In this document: piece by piece, positions 27,756 to 36,628 of the stretch | How the letters are laid out: every line of letters starts with the position of its first letter | Position numbering within the stretch: position 1 is the first letter of the stretch | Source: JOPF133 sp052144935 | GTDB taxonomy: Bacteria > Acidobacteriota > Terriglobia > Bryobacterales > Bryobacteraceae | Direction of reading: 5' to 3' | DNA: 64,000 nucleotides | Assembly (NCBI GenBank): GCA_052144935.1 | Contig: JBKQPR010000181.1 | Coordinates: 13,896 to 77,895 of the forward strand | Notes under the pieces: model-generated | What the model saw: the letters and a program-made list of their open reading frames with translations, nothing else | Told to the model about the DNA's origin: nothing | Databases searched by the model: none | Translations under genes and position numbers: made by a program

Positions 27756-28739
27756 ATGGGCGATATCGGAATCGTGATCGTGACCTTCAACTCGGCGGCG
27801 GAAATCGGCGCCTGCCTGGACGCGGCCATGGGGACGGGCGCGCAGGTGGTGGTAGTCGATAACGGATCGCAGGATGGAACCATCGCGGAGATCAAGCCGC
27901 GCGCGGAGCACCGTGCCGCGCGCGGCGGTGTGGGGCGCGGTGTGCTTCTGATCGCCAATCCCTCCAATCAAGGCTTCGCGGCAGCCGTCAATCAGGGCTT
28001 CGCGGCATGCGATTGCCCCTACGTGCTGGTGCTGAATCCCGATGCGGTGCTGGCGAGCCCCCTGGAGCCGATGCGGGACGCCTGCGCCAGGCCCGGCGTG
28101 GCGGCGGCGGGCGGCTGTCTGGTGGATTCCGAGGGGCGGCCGCAAGTGGGATTCATGGTGCGGCGATTCCCTACGCCGGCCGTCCTGGTTTTGGAAGCTC
28201 TCTTGCTCAACCGGCTCTGGCCGCGCAATCCCATCAACCGGCGCTACCGGGAGTTGGATCTCGACCCATCCGTGGCGCGCGAGGTGGAGCAACCGGCGGG
28301 AGCGCTGCTGATGGTTCGCCATGCGGTATGGCGGGAAACCGGCGGCTTCGACGAGGATTTTTTTCCGCTTTGGTTCGAAGACGTCGATTTCTGCCGCCGC
28401 GTGGCCGATCGGGGCTATCGCCTGCTTTATGTGCCGGAGGTTGTCGCTAAACACACAGGAGGCCACTCTATTTCGCACTTGACAGTAGAGATGCGGCGAT
28501 TTTACTGGTATGGTAGTCTACTGAGATATTCAGCCAGGCACTTCCGCCCGATTGCCTTCCGGGTAGTGTCCTTGGCCGTAGTAACGGGCTCCTTCCTGCG
28601 GATGATTGCCGAATCGGCCTCCCAACGGAGCCTGAAGCCCATGGCAGCTTACGGGAAAGTCGTGCGGCTCGCCAGCCGATGCGGTTTGTTCGGCTGGGGG
28701 GAAGGGCCCCTTGGGGTCCGGCCCCCGAAAATAGGCTAA
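27756..28739 (+). CDS. GT2 family glycosyltransferase
   Basis: A 327-residue protein starting 3 nt after the previous stop (MGDIGIVIVTFNSAAEIGAC). It contains VVDNGSQDGTIAEI, LNPDAVLASPLEPM, a typical EQPAGALLMVRHAVWRETGG acceptor-loop stretch and WFEDVDFCRRVADRGYRLLY. It belongs to the WcaA/rhamnosyltransferase-type GT2 group and is part of the surface polysaccharide operon. Confidence 0.9.
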   Translation: MGDIGIVIVTFNSAAEIGACLDAAMGTGAQVVVVDNGSQDGTIAEIKPRAEHRAARGGVGRGVLLIANPSNQGFAAAVNQGFAACDCPYVLVLNPDAVLASPLEPMRDACARPGVAAAGGCLVDSEGRPQVGFMVRRFPTPAVLVLEALLLNRLWPRNPINRRYRELDLDPSVAREVEQPAGALLMVRHAVWRETGGFDEDFFPLWFEDVDFCRRVADRGYRLLYVPEVVAKHTGGHSISHLTVEMRRFYWYGSLLRYSARHFRPIAFRVVSLAVVTGSFLRMIAESASQRSLKPMAAYGKVVRLASRCGLFGWGEGPLGVRPPKIG

Positions 28740-28777
28740 CGGATGTATAGACTGCTCGGACATTCAGGTTCTCGTTC

Positions 28778-29836
28778 ATGGTGCACAACGACTTCGTCTC
28801 CGTCACGATAGTTACCTACAATAGCGGCCGTTTTATCAAACGCTGCCTCGAATCGGTGCTGGCTCAGCGATACCGGTTCAAAGAAATCATCGTGGTCGAT
28901 AACGCCTCGACGGACGGCACGGTGGACATCCTGGAGCAGTTCGAAGACCGCTGCCAGGTCTGCTACAACGACGACAACGTGGGGTTCGCCGCCGCGCAGA
29001 ACCAGGCCGTCAAAATCTCCAGCGGCGATTGGGTGCTGACGCTCAATCCGGATGTGTTGCTGCTGCCCAATTTCATCCAGGCGCTGGTGGATGCCGGACA
29101 ATTCGATCCACGCATCGGCTCGGTGTGCGGCAAACTGCTGGCCATGAGCGCCCATTTCGAGATTCCCGAAAAACCTTTGGTCGATTCGACCGGCATCTAT
29201 TTCAACCCCATGCTGCGCCACCTGGACCGCGGCAGCCAGGAAGTGGATAACGGGCACTACCTGCAGTACGAATATGTGTTCGGGGCCACCGCCGCGGCGG
29301 CGCTGTACCGGCGCAGCATGATCGAGGACATTTCGCTCGACGGCGAATTCTTCGATGCGGATTTCTTTGTCTACCGCGAGGACGCGGATGTGGCCTGGCG
29401 CGCGCAGTTGATGGGCTGGAAGTGCATGTACGTGCCGTACGCGCGCGGCTATCACGTGCGCAAGGTGCTGCCCGGCAACCGGCGGGCGCTGCCGCCGGAG
29501 ATCAACATGCACTCGGTGAAGAACCGCTTCCTGATGCGCATCAAGAACATCTCCGGGGACCTGTATTCCCGCAACTGGTTTTCCATTACCAGCCGCGACA
29601 TTACTGTGATCCTGTGCTGCCTGCTGTGGGAGCACACGTCGCTGAAGGCCTTCTGGTTCCTGGGCCGCAACTGGAATCGTGTAATCGCCAAGCGGCGGCT
29701 GATTCAATCGCGCCGGCGCGTGGATCATGCCTACATGGCAAGCTGGTTCCAATACGCTCCGGTGAGCAAACAGGCGCCCAGGAAAATGGCGCGGATGCTG
29801 TCGCGCTCGGAAGCCGCGAGGGCATTGAGCAAATGA
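28778..29836 (+). CDS. GT2 family glycosyltransferase
   Basis: A 352-residue GT-A enzyme (VSVTIVTYNSGRFIKRCLES, VVDNASTDGTVDILEQF, LNPDVLLLPNFI). It has a YREDADVAWRAQLMGWKCMY motif and a C-terminal hydrophobic stretch (SRDITVILCCLLWEHTSLKA), as in membrane-associated rhamnosyltransferases. The upstream gap is 38 nt. It is followed by a family B repeat instead of the usual short spacing. Confidence 0.9.
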   Translation: MVHNDFVSVTIVTYNSGRFIKRCLESVLAQRYRFKEIIVVDNASTDGTVDILEQFEDRCQVCYNDDNVGFAAAQNQAVKISSGDWVLTLNPDVLLLPNFIQALVDAGQFDPRIGSVCGKLLAMSAHFEIPEKPLVDSTGIYFNPMLRHLDRGSQEVDNGHYLQYEYVFGATAAAALYRRSMIEDISLDGEFFDADFFVYREDADVAWRAQLMGWKCMYVPYARGYHVRKVLPGNRRALPPEINMHSVKNRFLMRIKNISGDLYSRNWFSITSRDITVILCCLLWEHTSLKAFWFLGRNWNRVIAKRRLIQSRRRVDHAYMASWFQYAPVSKQAPRKMARMLSRSEAARALSK

Positions 29837-29848
29837 GTCAGCCTTGTT

Positions 29849-29949
29849 CTCACCGCGGAGACGCGGAGAGCGCTGAGGAAGCGCGGAGAAAACAAAATCT
29901 GGGTTTCTTCTCCGCGCTTCCTCAGCGCCCTCCGCGTCTCCGCGGTGAA
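29849..29949. repeat. Palindromic repeat family B, copy 2
   Basis: Inverted repeat with arms CACCGCGGAGACGCGGAGAG and its near complement, around inner arms GGAAGCGCGGAGAAAA/TTCTCCGCGCTTCC. It fills the gap between two glycosyltransferase genes. Same family as 6244-6342. Confidence 0.9.
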
Positions 29950-29963
29950 TAAGAGCCGCCCGC

Positions 29964-31061
29964 GTGCGCATTGCCCTCCTCGGCACGCGCGGCATTCCGG
30001 CCAACTACGGCGGATTCGAAACTTTTGCCGAGGAACTCTCCACCCGGCTGGCCGAGCGGGGCCACCAGGTCACCGTTTACTGCCGGGACCAAGGGGCGCC
30101 CCGGCATCCCCAAGCGGTGTACCGGGGCGTGCGTCTGGTCTATCTGCCCACCATCCGTCACAAGTATTTCGACACCCTGGCGCACACCTTTTTCTCCACC
30201 CTCCACCTGCTGGCGCATCGCGCGGACGCGGTCCTCTACTGCAACGGCGCCAACGCCATCTTCACCCCGCTGCCGCGACTGTTCGGGATGCCCGTGGCTC
30301 TCAACGTGGATGGCATCGAGCGCCGGCGCAAGAAGTGGAACCGCCTGGCCAAGGCGTGGTATTTGGTCTCGGAGTGGTTGGCCACTTTCTGCCCCAACGT
30401 GGTGATCGCCGATGCGCGCACCATACAGGACTACTATCGCCAGCGCTATGGCAAAGAGAGCACCTTCATTCCGTATGGCGCCGAAGTGGGCCGCGCCGCG
30501 GGGTACGGCACGCTCGAACGGTTGGGATTGCAGGAGGGCCGCTACTTTCTCTATGTCAGCCGCCTGGAGCCGGAGAACCATCCGCTGGAAGTGCGCGAGG
30601 CCTTCGAGACGCTGGATACGGCTATGGGCACGTCCATGAAACTGGCGCTGGTCGGCGACGCGCCCTACGCGGCGGAGTACATCCGGCGGGTGCGCGATAC
30701 CGCCGATCCGCGCGTGATTATTCCGGGAGCGATCTACGGCGAAGGCTATCGCGAGCTGGGCGCGCACTGCTTCGCGTATGTCCACGCCACCGAAGTCGGC
30801 GGCACACACCCAGCGTTGATCGAAGCCATGGGCCGCGGAAACCTGGTGCTCTACCGCGATACGCCCGAGAACGCGGAAGTGGCCGGCGACGCGGGCGTTC
30901 CGTTCGCAGCGGCCGATCTCGCCCGGAAGATGAAGTTGCTGCTCGAAATGTCCGAAGAGGAGCGCCAGGCGCTACGCCGCAAGGCCGCGGCCCGCGCCGA
31001 GGCGTGCTATTCGTGGGAAGCGGTGACCGGGGCCTACGAACGCCTGCTCATGGGAATGTAG
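29964..31061 (+). CDS. GT4-type glycosyltransferase with DUF1972 N-terminal domain
   Basis: A 365-residue GT-B enzyme starting at GTG 29964 (VRIALLGTRGIPANYGGFET), the standard DUF1972 opening seen in rhamnosyltransferases. The donor-site part has YVSRLEPENHP and VGGTHPALIEAMGRGN. It probably extends or initiates the polysaccharide with a deoxyhexose. It is the last gene of the cluster; no initiating phosphosugar transferase is visible in the window. Confidence 0.92.
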   Translation: MRIALLGTRGIPANYGGFETFAEELSTRLAERGHQVTVYCRDQGAPRHPQAVYRGVRLVYLPTIRHKYFDTLAHTFFSTLHLLAHRADAVLYCNGANAIFTPLPRLFGMPVALNVDGIERRRKKWNRLAKAWYLVSEWLATFCPNVVIADARTIQDYYRQRYGKESTFIPYGAEVGRAAGYGTLERLGLQEGRYFLYVSRLEPENHPLEVREAFETLDTAMGTSMKLALVGDAPYAAEYIRRVRDTADPRVIIPGAIYGEGYRELGAHCFAYVHATEVGGTHPALIEAMGRGNLVLYRDTPENAEVAGDAGVPFAAADLARKMKLLLEMSEEERQALRRKAAARAEACYSWEAVTGAYERLLMGM

Positions 31062-31070
31062 AGGTGGGGC

Positions 31071-31092
31071 ATGCTTTAGCTATGCTTTAGCT
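31071..31092. repeat. Tandem duplication of an 11-bp unit
   Basis: ATGCTTTAGCT occurs twice in a row just after the GT4 stop. It may be a remnant of a small dispersed repeat. No terminator stem is evident. Confidence 0.7.
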
Positions 31093-31241
31093 TGCCCTGG
31101 CTCCATCCGGCCACGCCGATAGGCTATAGAGTGGGGCCGATCTCACCGTTGAATTGAAGTGTACCTCGCCGGCTCTGGTAAAGTTGGCGCATCATAAAAC
31201 AGATGCGATGTTGCGAATATAGGCCGCTCGACGTTGGGCGG

Positions 31242-31742
31242 TCAGGATTTCAGAGCGGCGCGGATGTCCTTAAGCAGCCGGAATAGATGGTAGGGATCGC
31301 TCGGCGACGCGACAAAGTCGAAGTGCTCATAGAAGGCCTTGGCCGCATCGTCTTTTGCGTGAACCCCAAACGCCCGAATGCCGGCGATATCCGCGGCCTG
31401 CAAAGTGCGAAGCATGGCGTCCTTGAGGAGACCGCTGCCGAGACTCTTACCTTGCCAGGGGGTCGCCACCGCAAGCCGGGCAAGCAGCATGATCGGCACA
31501 GGATGACGGGCAAGGCCTTTTGTCAGGCGCTCGGGTGCATCGCTGTACTCAACCTGTCCTACTACCAGGGTGTAGTAACCGGCTACCTGTTCATCCGCCA
31601 TGGCGATGTAGGTTTGTGAAGCGCCGGCCTGTTGGTTCTGAAACGCGCACCGTATCAGAAAGCGGTTGAGAGCCTCCCTACCGCAGTCGAACATGTCGAC
31701 ACTGTGGCCGCGCTGCAGCTTTTCGATGCGGAGCGTGGCCAC
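31242..31742 (-). CDS. GNAT acetyltransferase toxin (TacT-like)
   Basis: A 166-residue GNAT protein of the type that acetylates charged tRNAs as the toxin of a toxin-antitoxin pair. It has the CoA-binding motif region LARLAVATPWQGKSLGSGLL and the C-terminal AAKAFYEHFDFVASPSDPYH, both typical of TacT/AtaT proteins. The start is GTG at 31742, directly after the DUF1778 antitoxin stop (TAAGTG). The pairing strongly supports the toxin role. Confidence 0.92.
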   Translation of the reverse strand: MATLRIEKLQRGHSVDMFDCGREALNRFLIRCAFQNQQAGASQTYIAMADEQVAGYYTLVVGQVEYSDAPERLTKGLARHPVPIMLLARLAVATPWQGKSLGSGLLKDAMLRTLQAADIAGIRAFGVHAKDDAAKAFYEHFDFVASPSDPYHLFRLLKDIRAALKS

Positions 31743-32030
31743 TTAAACTGTGCCGCGCTCGAACACGCTCGGCCTCTTGAGAAGCCTGGCCAGCCGCGGC
31801 GCCGGCCGCGTTGGAGCCGAGAGAGCCGCTTGGAAGGCTTTCCATTGCCCGGCGCTCAATCCGAAGCGCTGGCGATCGGGCAGGGTCTCCTCGGCACGCG
31901 CGAGGGCACTCTCCAGAACGAATTCGCTTACGGAACAGTGCGCGGCGAGCGCGGCGATTTGGAGTGCACGTTTCGCCGAAGGCGTCAGCCGAAGATCCAG
32001 TTTCTCGTTGCGGGTTTCGATGCTTGGCAT
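31743..32030 (-). CDS. DUF1778 antitoxin (TacA-like, ribbon-helix-helix)
   Basis: A 95-residue protein starting MPSIETRNEKLDLRLTPSAK after a strong GGAGGAG site. The ribbon-helix-helix N-terminus (LRLTPSAKRALQIAALAAH) binds the operator. The C-terminal part (LSAGQWKAFQAAL, then ARLLKRPSVFERG) wraps the acetyltransferase. It is cotranscribed with and adjacent to the toxin. The frame extends upstream to 32069, but the shorter start has the better ribosome site. Confidence 0.93.
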   Translation of the reverse strand: MPSIETRNEKLDLRLTPSAKRALQIAALAAHCSVSEFVLESALARAEETLPDRQRFGLSAGQWKAFQAALSAPTRPAPRLARLLKRPSVFERGTV

Positions 32031-32253
32031 GGCGCGCTCCTCCGGTTGGTTACGAAACCATGGTCGCATAGTCGCCAGACAATGTCATGACATCCTTGGC
32101 GATCTCGCTACGCCGGAAGAATTTCCGCTAAACAGGCGAGCGGCCCTCGGTCAGCTTCGGCGGGACGATTCCGCAAAGGATAACCTCGCCGCCGTGCGAT
32201 TGCCACGCCGCGGCTGGCGACCAGGCAACCCTCGGATGCGGTCCGGTTATGCT

Positions 32254-33639
32254 CTACTTCATCGCCTTCCCGTTCACGCTCACGTCTTCCATCACCAACC
32301 CTTCGACATGCTCCACCGTGTCAGGCGCATCGGCGTGCCGGAACGTGCAGTGGCGCAGGCGGAAATCGCGGATGGGCGCGTTGGCGTAGCCCCGCAGCGA
32401 GAGGGCCTGGCGGCACTTGCCGACGGTCAGGGTCTCCACCTCCACGTCCCGCACCACGGGAGTGAACGCGCCCTTATCGCCCTCTTCATAGTGGAAATCC
32501 ACCTCGATGGCCGGCCCCGCCACCTGGCCGGCCTCGACGTTCCGCATGTAGACGTGCTCCAGGACGCCTCCGCGGGCGGCGTTGTCTTTGAAGCGCAGAA
32601 CGCGGTCGAGGTTGGGGCTGTCCATATGGCAGTTTTGCGCAAACACGCTGCGAATGCCCCCGGAGCATTCGCTGCCCAGCGTCACGCCGCCGTGGCCATC
32701 CTGCATGGTGCAGTTCTGCACTACGATATTCTCCGACGGCGCGCGCAGGCGCCGCCCATCGGCGTTGCGGCCGCTCTTGATGGCGATGCAGTCGTCGCCG
32801 GTCTGGAAGGTACAGCCATCGATCAGCACGTCCACGCTCGATTCCGGATCGCAGCCGTCGTTGTTGGGTCCCAGGCTGGCGATCTTCACGTTGCGCACGG
32901 TGACGTTGCGGCACTCGACCGGGTGGATCTCGTACATCGGCGAGTTGACGATGGTCACGCCTTCGATCAACACGTTGCTGCAGCGGTAAAGCTGGATGAA
33001 CATGGGCCGCAGATAACCGCCTTCGGCGAAGACGCGCTTCTCGACAGGCACGCCGCCCTCGGCCATGCGGCCCAGTTGATCGCGGGCCTTCTGCTGGCTC
33101 GGGTCGCCCTGTTTCCAGCCGCAGTTGGTGCGGCCTTTCCAGGGCCACCAGTGGCCGCAATCGGCCTGGCCATCCAGCGTGCCCTCGCCGGTGATGGCGA
33201 TATTCCGCCGATCCAGCGCGTAAATGAAGGGCGAGTAGTTCATGCACTCCAGGCCCTCGAAGCGCGTGAGGACGGTGGGGTATTGACGCGTCTCGCGGCT
33301 GAAGCGGATGGTGGCCCCCGCGCCCACGTGCAGGTTGACGCCGCTCTTCAAGTGGATGGCGCCGCTGAGGAAGACGCCCTCGGGAACCACCACGCTGCCG
33401 CCCGATTGCGCGGCGGCGGCGATGGCCTGTCGGAAAGCCTCGGTGCAATCGATCTTGCCACCGGGCCGTGCGCCGTAGCGCGTGATATCGAAAGCGCGGC
33501 CGGAAAATTGCGGCGCTTGAATCCGGCTCAGAATCCGCGGAAGCTGGGTCCACGGGTCGCCGGCGGCGCAGGCTCGCGGGCGCGCGAGCGCGGCGGCTCC
33601 GAAAGCGAACAGGGCTTGTCTGCGGGAACACGGAGGCAT
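32254..33639 (-). CDS. Tat-exported GH28 polygalacturonase
   Basis: Pectin-depolymerising right-handed beta-helix enzyme, 461 residues. Catalytic motifs in order: PNNDGCDP, GDDCIAIKSG, GHGGVTLGSE and RFKDN, the last replacing the usual RIK. The N-terminus has CSRRQALFAFGAAALARP, a twin-arginine-like leader. It is divergent from uxaE across 133 bp that contain a palindrome at 33692-33712. The start at ATG 33639 is preferred over a TTG 9 nt upstream. Together with uxaE it indicates galacturonate use from plant pectin. Confidence 0.94.
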   Translation of the reverse strand: MPPCSRRQALFAFGAAALARPRACAAGDPWTQLPRILSRIQAPQFSGRAFDITRYGARPGGKIDCTEAFRQAIAAAAQSGGSVVVPEGVFLSGAIHLKSGVNLHVGAGATIRFSRETRQYPTVLTRFEGLECMNYSPFIYALDRRNIAITGEGTLDGQADCGHWWPWKGRTNCGWKQGDPSQQKARDQLGRMAEGGVPVEKRVFAEGGYLRPMFIQLYRCSNVLIEGVTIVNSPMYEIHPVECRNVTVRNVKIASLGPNNDGCDPESSVDVLIDGCTFQTGDDCIAIKSGRNADGRRLRAPSENIVVQNCTMQDGHGGVTLGSECSGGIRSVFAQNCHMDSPNLDRVLRFKDNAARGGVLEHVYMRNVEAGQVAGPAIEVDFHYEEGDKGAFTPVVRDVEVETLTVGKCRQALSLRGYANAPIRDFRLRHCTFRHADAPDTVEHVEGLVMEDVSVNGKAMK

Positions 33640-33691
33640 GTCAACCAAATGGTAGCGGTCCCCAGCGGTTCGGGCAAGCGGCCGGCATGCG

Positions 33692-33712
33692 TCGTTTAGC
33701 TCTGTTAAACGA
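33692..33712. promoter_or_regulatory. Palindromic operator-like site between GH28 and uxaE
   Basis: Perfect 7-bp inverted arms TCGTTTA and TAAACGA separated by 7 nt. The site is in the divergent promoter region of two pectin genes, so it could bind a sugar-acid-responsive repressor. Confidence 0.6.
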
Positions 33713-33754
33713 TGAGTTTCGTGCAGGGAAACCAGCGGGGCTTCCGCCGCGGAT

Positions 33755-33760
33755 TATAAT
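33755..33760 (+). promoter_or_regulatory. Perfect -10 box TATAAT upstream of uxaE
   Basis: TATAAT ends 12 nt before the uxaE ATG at 33773, so transcription would begin about 6 nt before the start codon. No Shine-Dalgarno site fits in that space and no good -35 is seen. Confidence 0.5.
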
Positions 33761-33772
33761 TGGTGCGGATTC

Positions 33773-35038
33773 ATGCTGACCATCAACAGATTTTCCCTCG
33801 GAGTGGGAGACCGTTTCGCGCACCAGGCCGTGGCGCAACTCCGGGCCTGCGTGCTGGCCGCGGGGGCGCCCTCTGGGCCCGGGGCGGAAGTCATCCCCGT
33901 TTGGAACAAGTCGAACCGCGAGCACAACATCGTCGGATCGGAGCCCGCCAGCGTACGCGCCGCGGCCGACGCCGCAGTGGCCAGGTTGGGCTGGCGGAAG
34001 CCCTACCACGTGGACGCCGACCACATCGGCGTGGGCACCGTGGACCGCTTCCTGGCCGCCAGCGATTTCTACACTCTGGACGTCGCGGAAGCCATCGGAA
34101 AACCCGCCCCCGACAGCGCCGTGGATGCGTTTGTGGCCCGCCATCCCGAGCTGGTGGGCCGTCTTTCCTTGCCGGGAATCGACCAGCCGTTCGTCACCAC
34201 GCCCGAATCCATCGAGCAAATCGCCCGCAAGTATCTTTTCGCGGTGCTGCAGGCCGGCTGCATCTACCGGCACATTGCGGAGCGGAAGAGCGCGGATTTC
34301 ATTACCGAGGTTTCGATGGACGAGACCGACGCGCCCCAAACGCCGCCGCAATTGCTGGTGATTCTGGCGGCCATCGCCGACGAGGGGATTCCGATTCAAA
34401 CCGTGGCGCCGAAGTTCACCGGCCGGTTCAACAAGGGCGTAGATTACGTGGGCGACCTGGCGCAGTTCGAGAAGGAATTCAACGAGGACCTGGCGGTGAT
34501 CGCCCACGCCGTCCGCCAGTACCAGCTTCCCGCCAATCTCAAACTGAGCGTGCATTCGGGGAGCGACAAGTTCTCCATCTACGCGCCGATTCGCCGCGCC
34601 GTACGGCGGTTCGGCGCGGGCGTGCACGTGAAGACGGCCGGCACCACCTGGCTGGAAGAGCTGATCGGCCTGGCCGAGGCCGGCGGCGATGGCCTGGAGC
34701 TGGCCAGGACAGTGTACGCCAAAGCTTACGCCGACCGCGTTGCCCTGTGCCAGCCGTACGCCGCCGTCATCGACATTCGCGAAGAGCGGCTGCCGAAACC
34801 GGAAGAGGTGGCCCGGTGGACTTCGGAGCAGTACACCTCGGCGCTACGCCACGACCAATCCAATCCCGCCTTCAATCCCGACCTGCGGCAGCTTCTGCAC
34901 GTGGGATTCAAGGTCGCCGCAAAAATGGGCGAGAAATACCTGCACATGCTGGACGAGTGCGAGGAAACGATCTCGCGCAACGTGACTACGAACCTGTTCG
35001 ACCGGCACATCCGGCCGTTGTTCCTGGAGGCGGATTGA
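33773..35038 (+). CDS. uxaE: Tagaturonate epimerase UxaE
   Basis: A 421-residue enzyme that converts tagaturonate to fructuronate in galacturonate catabolism. Recognised from VIPVWNKSNREHNIVGSEP, YHVDADHIGVGTVDRFLAAS, APKFTGRFNKGVDYVGD and KLSVHSGSDKFSIY, all characteristic of the family and rich in His/Asp metal-site residues. The segment LAAGAPSGPGAEVIPV contains an inserted-looking Pro-Ser-Gly-Pro stretch encoded by the short GC-rich repeat. Flanked by two GH28 genes, which fits a pectin pathway. Confidence 0.93.
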   Translation: MLTINRFSLGVGDRFAHQAVAQLRACVLAAGAPSGPGAEVIPVWNKSNREHNIVGSEPASVRAAADAAVARLGWRKPYHVDADHIGVGTVDRFLAASDFYTLDVAEAIGKPAPDSAVDAFVARHPELVGRLSLPGIDQPFVTTPESIEQIARKYLFAVLQAGCIYRHIAERKSADFITEVSMDETDAPQTPPQLLVILAAIADEGIPIQTVAPKFTGRFNKGVDYVGDLAQFEKEFNEDLAVIAHAVRQYQLPANLKLSVHSGSDKFSIYAPIRRAVRRFGAGVHVKTAGTTWLEELIGLAEAGGDGLELARTVYAKAYADRVALCQPYAAVIDIREERLPKPEEVARWTSEQYTSALRHDQSNPAFNPDLRQLLHVGFKVAAKMGEKYLHMLDECEETISRNVTTNLFDRHIRPLFLEAD

Positions 35039-35159
35039 GGCGCCCGGTGTTTGGGCCGCAACCGCTCCCGGGGTGCCCCCAGGGCCCGGTGCCCTCTGGG
35101 CCCGGCTCAGCAACGGTCTCGAACCGAGCCGCGACCGTCAGAAGCTGTAAAGGAATTGG

Positions 35160-35225
35160 TTGGCAGGCGAAAGCGCCTGCCCCACAGGGCCGCAGCAAGG
35201 TGGGACAGGCGCTTTCGCGTGTCAA
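35160..35225. repeat. Palindromic repeat family A, copy 3 (start of second GH28 gene)
   Basis: Arms TTGGCAGGCGAAAGCGCCTG and ACAGGCGCTTTCGCGTGTCA with a short spacer. The GTG start proposed for the following GH28 gene lies inside the right half. Confidence 0.9.
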
Positions 35226-36585
35226 CCCCGCCATCAGCGAACGGCTGCTCTTCCTCCTCGCCCTGACTGCCGCCTTCGCCTCCGCGCAGGACACGCGCCA
35301 CGTCATCGAGCCGGCGTTCCCAGCGAGCTGCGCGGTGCTGACCGCCAACCTCACGGCCATCGACGGGAATAAAACGCTCGCGGAATCCGACGAAACCCGC
35401 CTGGATACCGCGCGGATCCAGAAGGCCCTGGATACCTGCCGGAAAGGGCAAGCCGTCGAGTTGACAGCCGAGGGCGGGCACAACGCCTTCCTGAGCGGGC
35501 CCCTGGATCTGCGGGCCGGCGTCACCCTGCGCGTGGCCGGCGGGACGATTCTGTTCGGCTCGCGCGATCCGCGCCTGTACGATCTGCGGCCCGGTGTCTG
35601 CGGCACCGTCGATGAACACGGCCACGGGTGCAAGGCCATCCTCAACGGCGAGGACATCGCCGATGCCGGAGTGATGGGCGAGGGCGCCATCGACGGGCGC
35701 GGCTGGGCCAAGGTGTTGGGGAAAAATGTTTCCTGGTGGGACCTGGCGGAGCAGGCCCGCGCCGGCGGCAATCAGAACTGCCCGCGCATCCTGATTCTGT
35801 CGCACGCCAACAATTTCACGCTTTACAACATCACCCTGAAAAACTCCGGCAATTTCCACGTGGCCTACAGCAACGGCGACGGATTCACGGCATGGGGCGT
35901 GATCATCGACACACCCAAGAACGCCCGCAATACGGACGGCATCGACCCGGACGCCTCCACCAACGTGACCATCACGCATTGCTACATCCACACCGGCGAC
36001 GACAATGTGGCGATCAAAGCCGGCGGTCATGTTTCGCACATGACCATCTCGCACAACCATTTCTACACCGGCCACGGCATGTCGATCGGCAGCGAAACCT
36101 ATGGCGGGGCGGATTCCATTCGCGTCACCGACCTTTCGATCGACGGCGCCGACAACGGGATCCGCATCAAGTCCAACGCGACCAGGGGCGGGCTGGTGAA
36201 GGATGTGGTGTATAGCGACGTGTGCATCCGCGACACCAAGAACCCGATCTACATGGACTCCGTATACGAGCACGTGGGCCGGGACCAGGGCAACCGGCTG
36301 CCGGAATTCACGGGCATCGTATTGAAGGACGTGCGGGTGGAGGGCGGCGGCAAAATCACGCTCGAAGGCTTCGATGAGAAGCGCCGCCTGGGCATGACGT
36401 TCGATAACGTGCAATTCGATTCGCCAGGGCAATCGCAGGTGATGGCGGAGCACGCGGCGCTCACCTATGGGCCGGGACCCATGAATCTGAAGGTGAAAGG
36501 CGAGGATGTGACGATCGAAGGAACCCCCGGGCAGGGCGCACCCAACGCCTGCAGGGACAAGTTCGTGCCGCTTCCGCGGCGGTAA
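35200..36585 (+). CDS. Secreted GH28 glycoside hydrolase (polygalacturonase-type)
   Basis: Pectinase-type beta-helix protein with NTDGIDPD, GDDNVAIKAG, GHGMSIGSE and RIKSN, the full GH28 catalytic set. The start is uncertain: no ATG precedes the signal peptide. A GTG at 35200 gives VGQALSRVNPAISERLLFLL followed by ALTAAFASAQ, a good signal peptide whose first residues come from the family A repeat. A GTG near 35090 is an alternative. The frame is open far upstream, but that part overlaps uxaE. It is probably cotranscribed with uxaE. Confidence 0.9.
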   Translation: MGQALSRVNPAISERLLFLLALTAAFASAQDTRHVIEPAFPASCAVLTANLTAIDGNKTLAESDETRLDTARIQKALDTCRKGQAVELTAEGGHNAFLSGPLDLRAGVTLRVAGGTILFGSRDPRLYDLRPGVCGTVDEHGHGCKAILNGEDIADAGVMGEGAIDGRGWAKVLGKNVSWWDLAEQARAGGNQNCPRILILSHANNFTLYNITLKNSGNFHVAYSNGDGFTAWGVIIDTPKNARNTDGIDPDASTNVTITHCYIHTGDDNVAIKAGGHVSHMTISHNHFYTGHGMSIGSETYGGADSIRVTDLSIDGADNGIRIKSNATRGGLVKDVVYSDVCIRDTKNPIYMDSVYEHVGRDQGNRLPEFTGIVLKDVRVEGGGKITLEGFDEKRRLGMTFDNVQFDSPGQSQVMAEHAALTYGPGPMNLKVKGEDVTIEGTPGQGAPNACRDKFVPLPRR

Positions 36586-36628
36586 GCTCCGCGGGCAGAC
36601 CGGCGGGCCGGACCGGTAACCCCTCGAG

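Noticed and set aside
33760..35199. Long upstream extension of the GH28 frame through uxaE
   Set aside because: It is the out-of-frame shadow of uxaE, rich in Arg and without a signal peptide.
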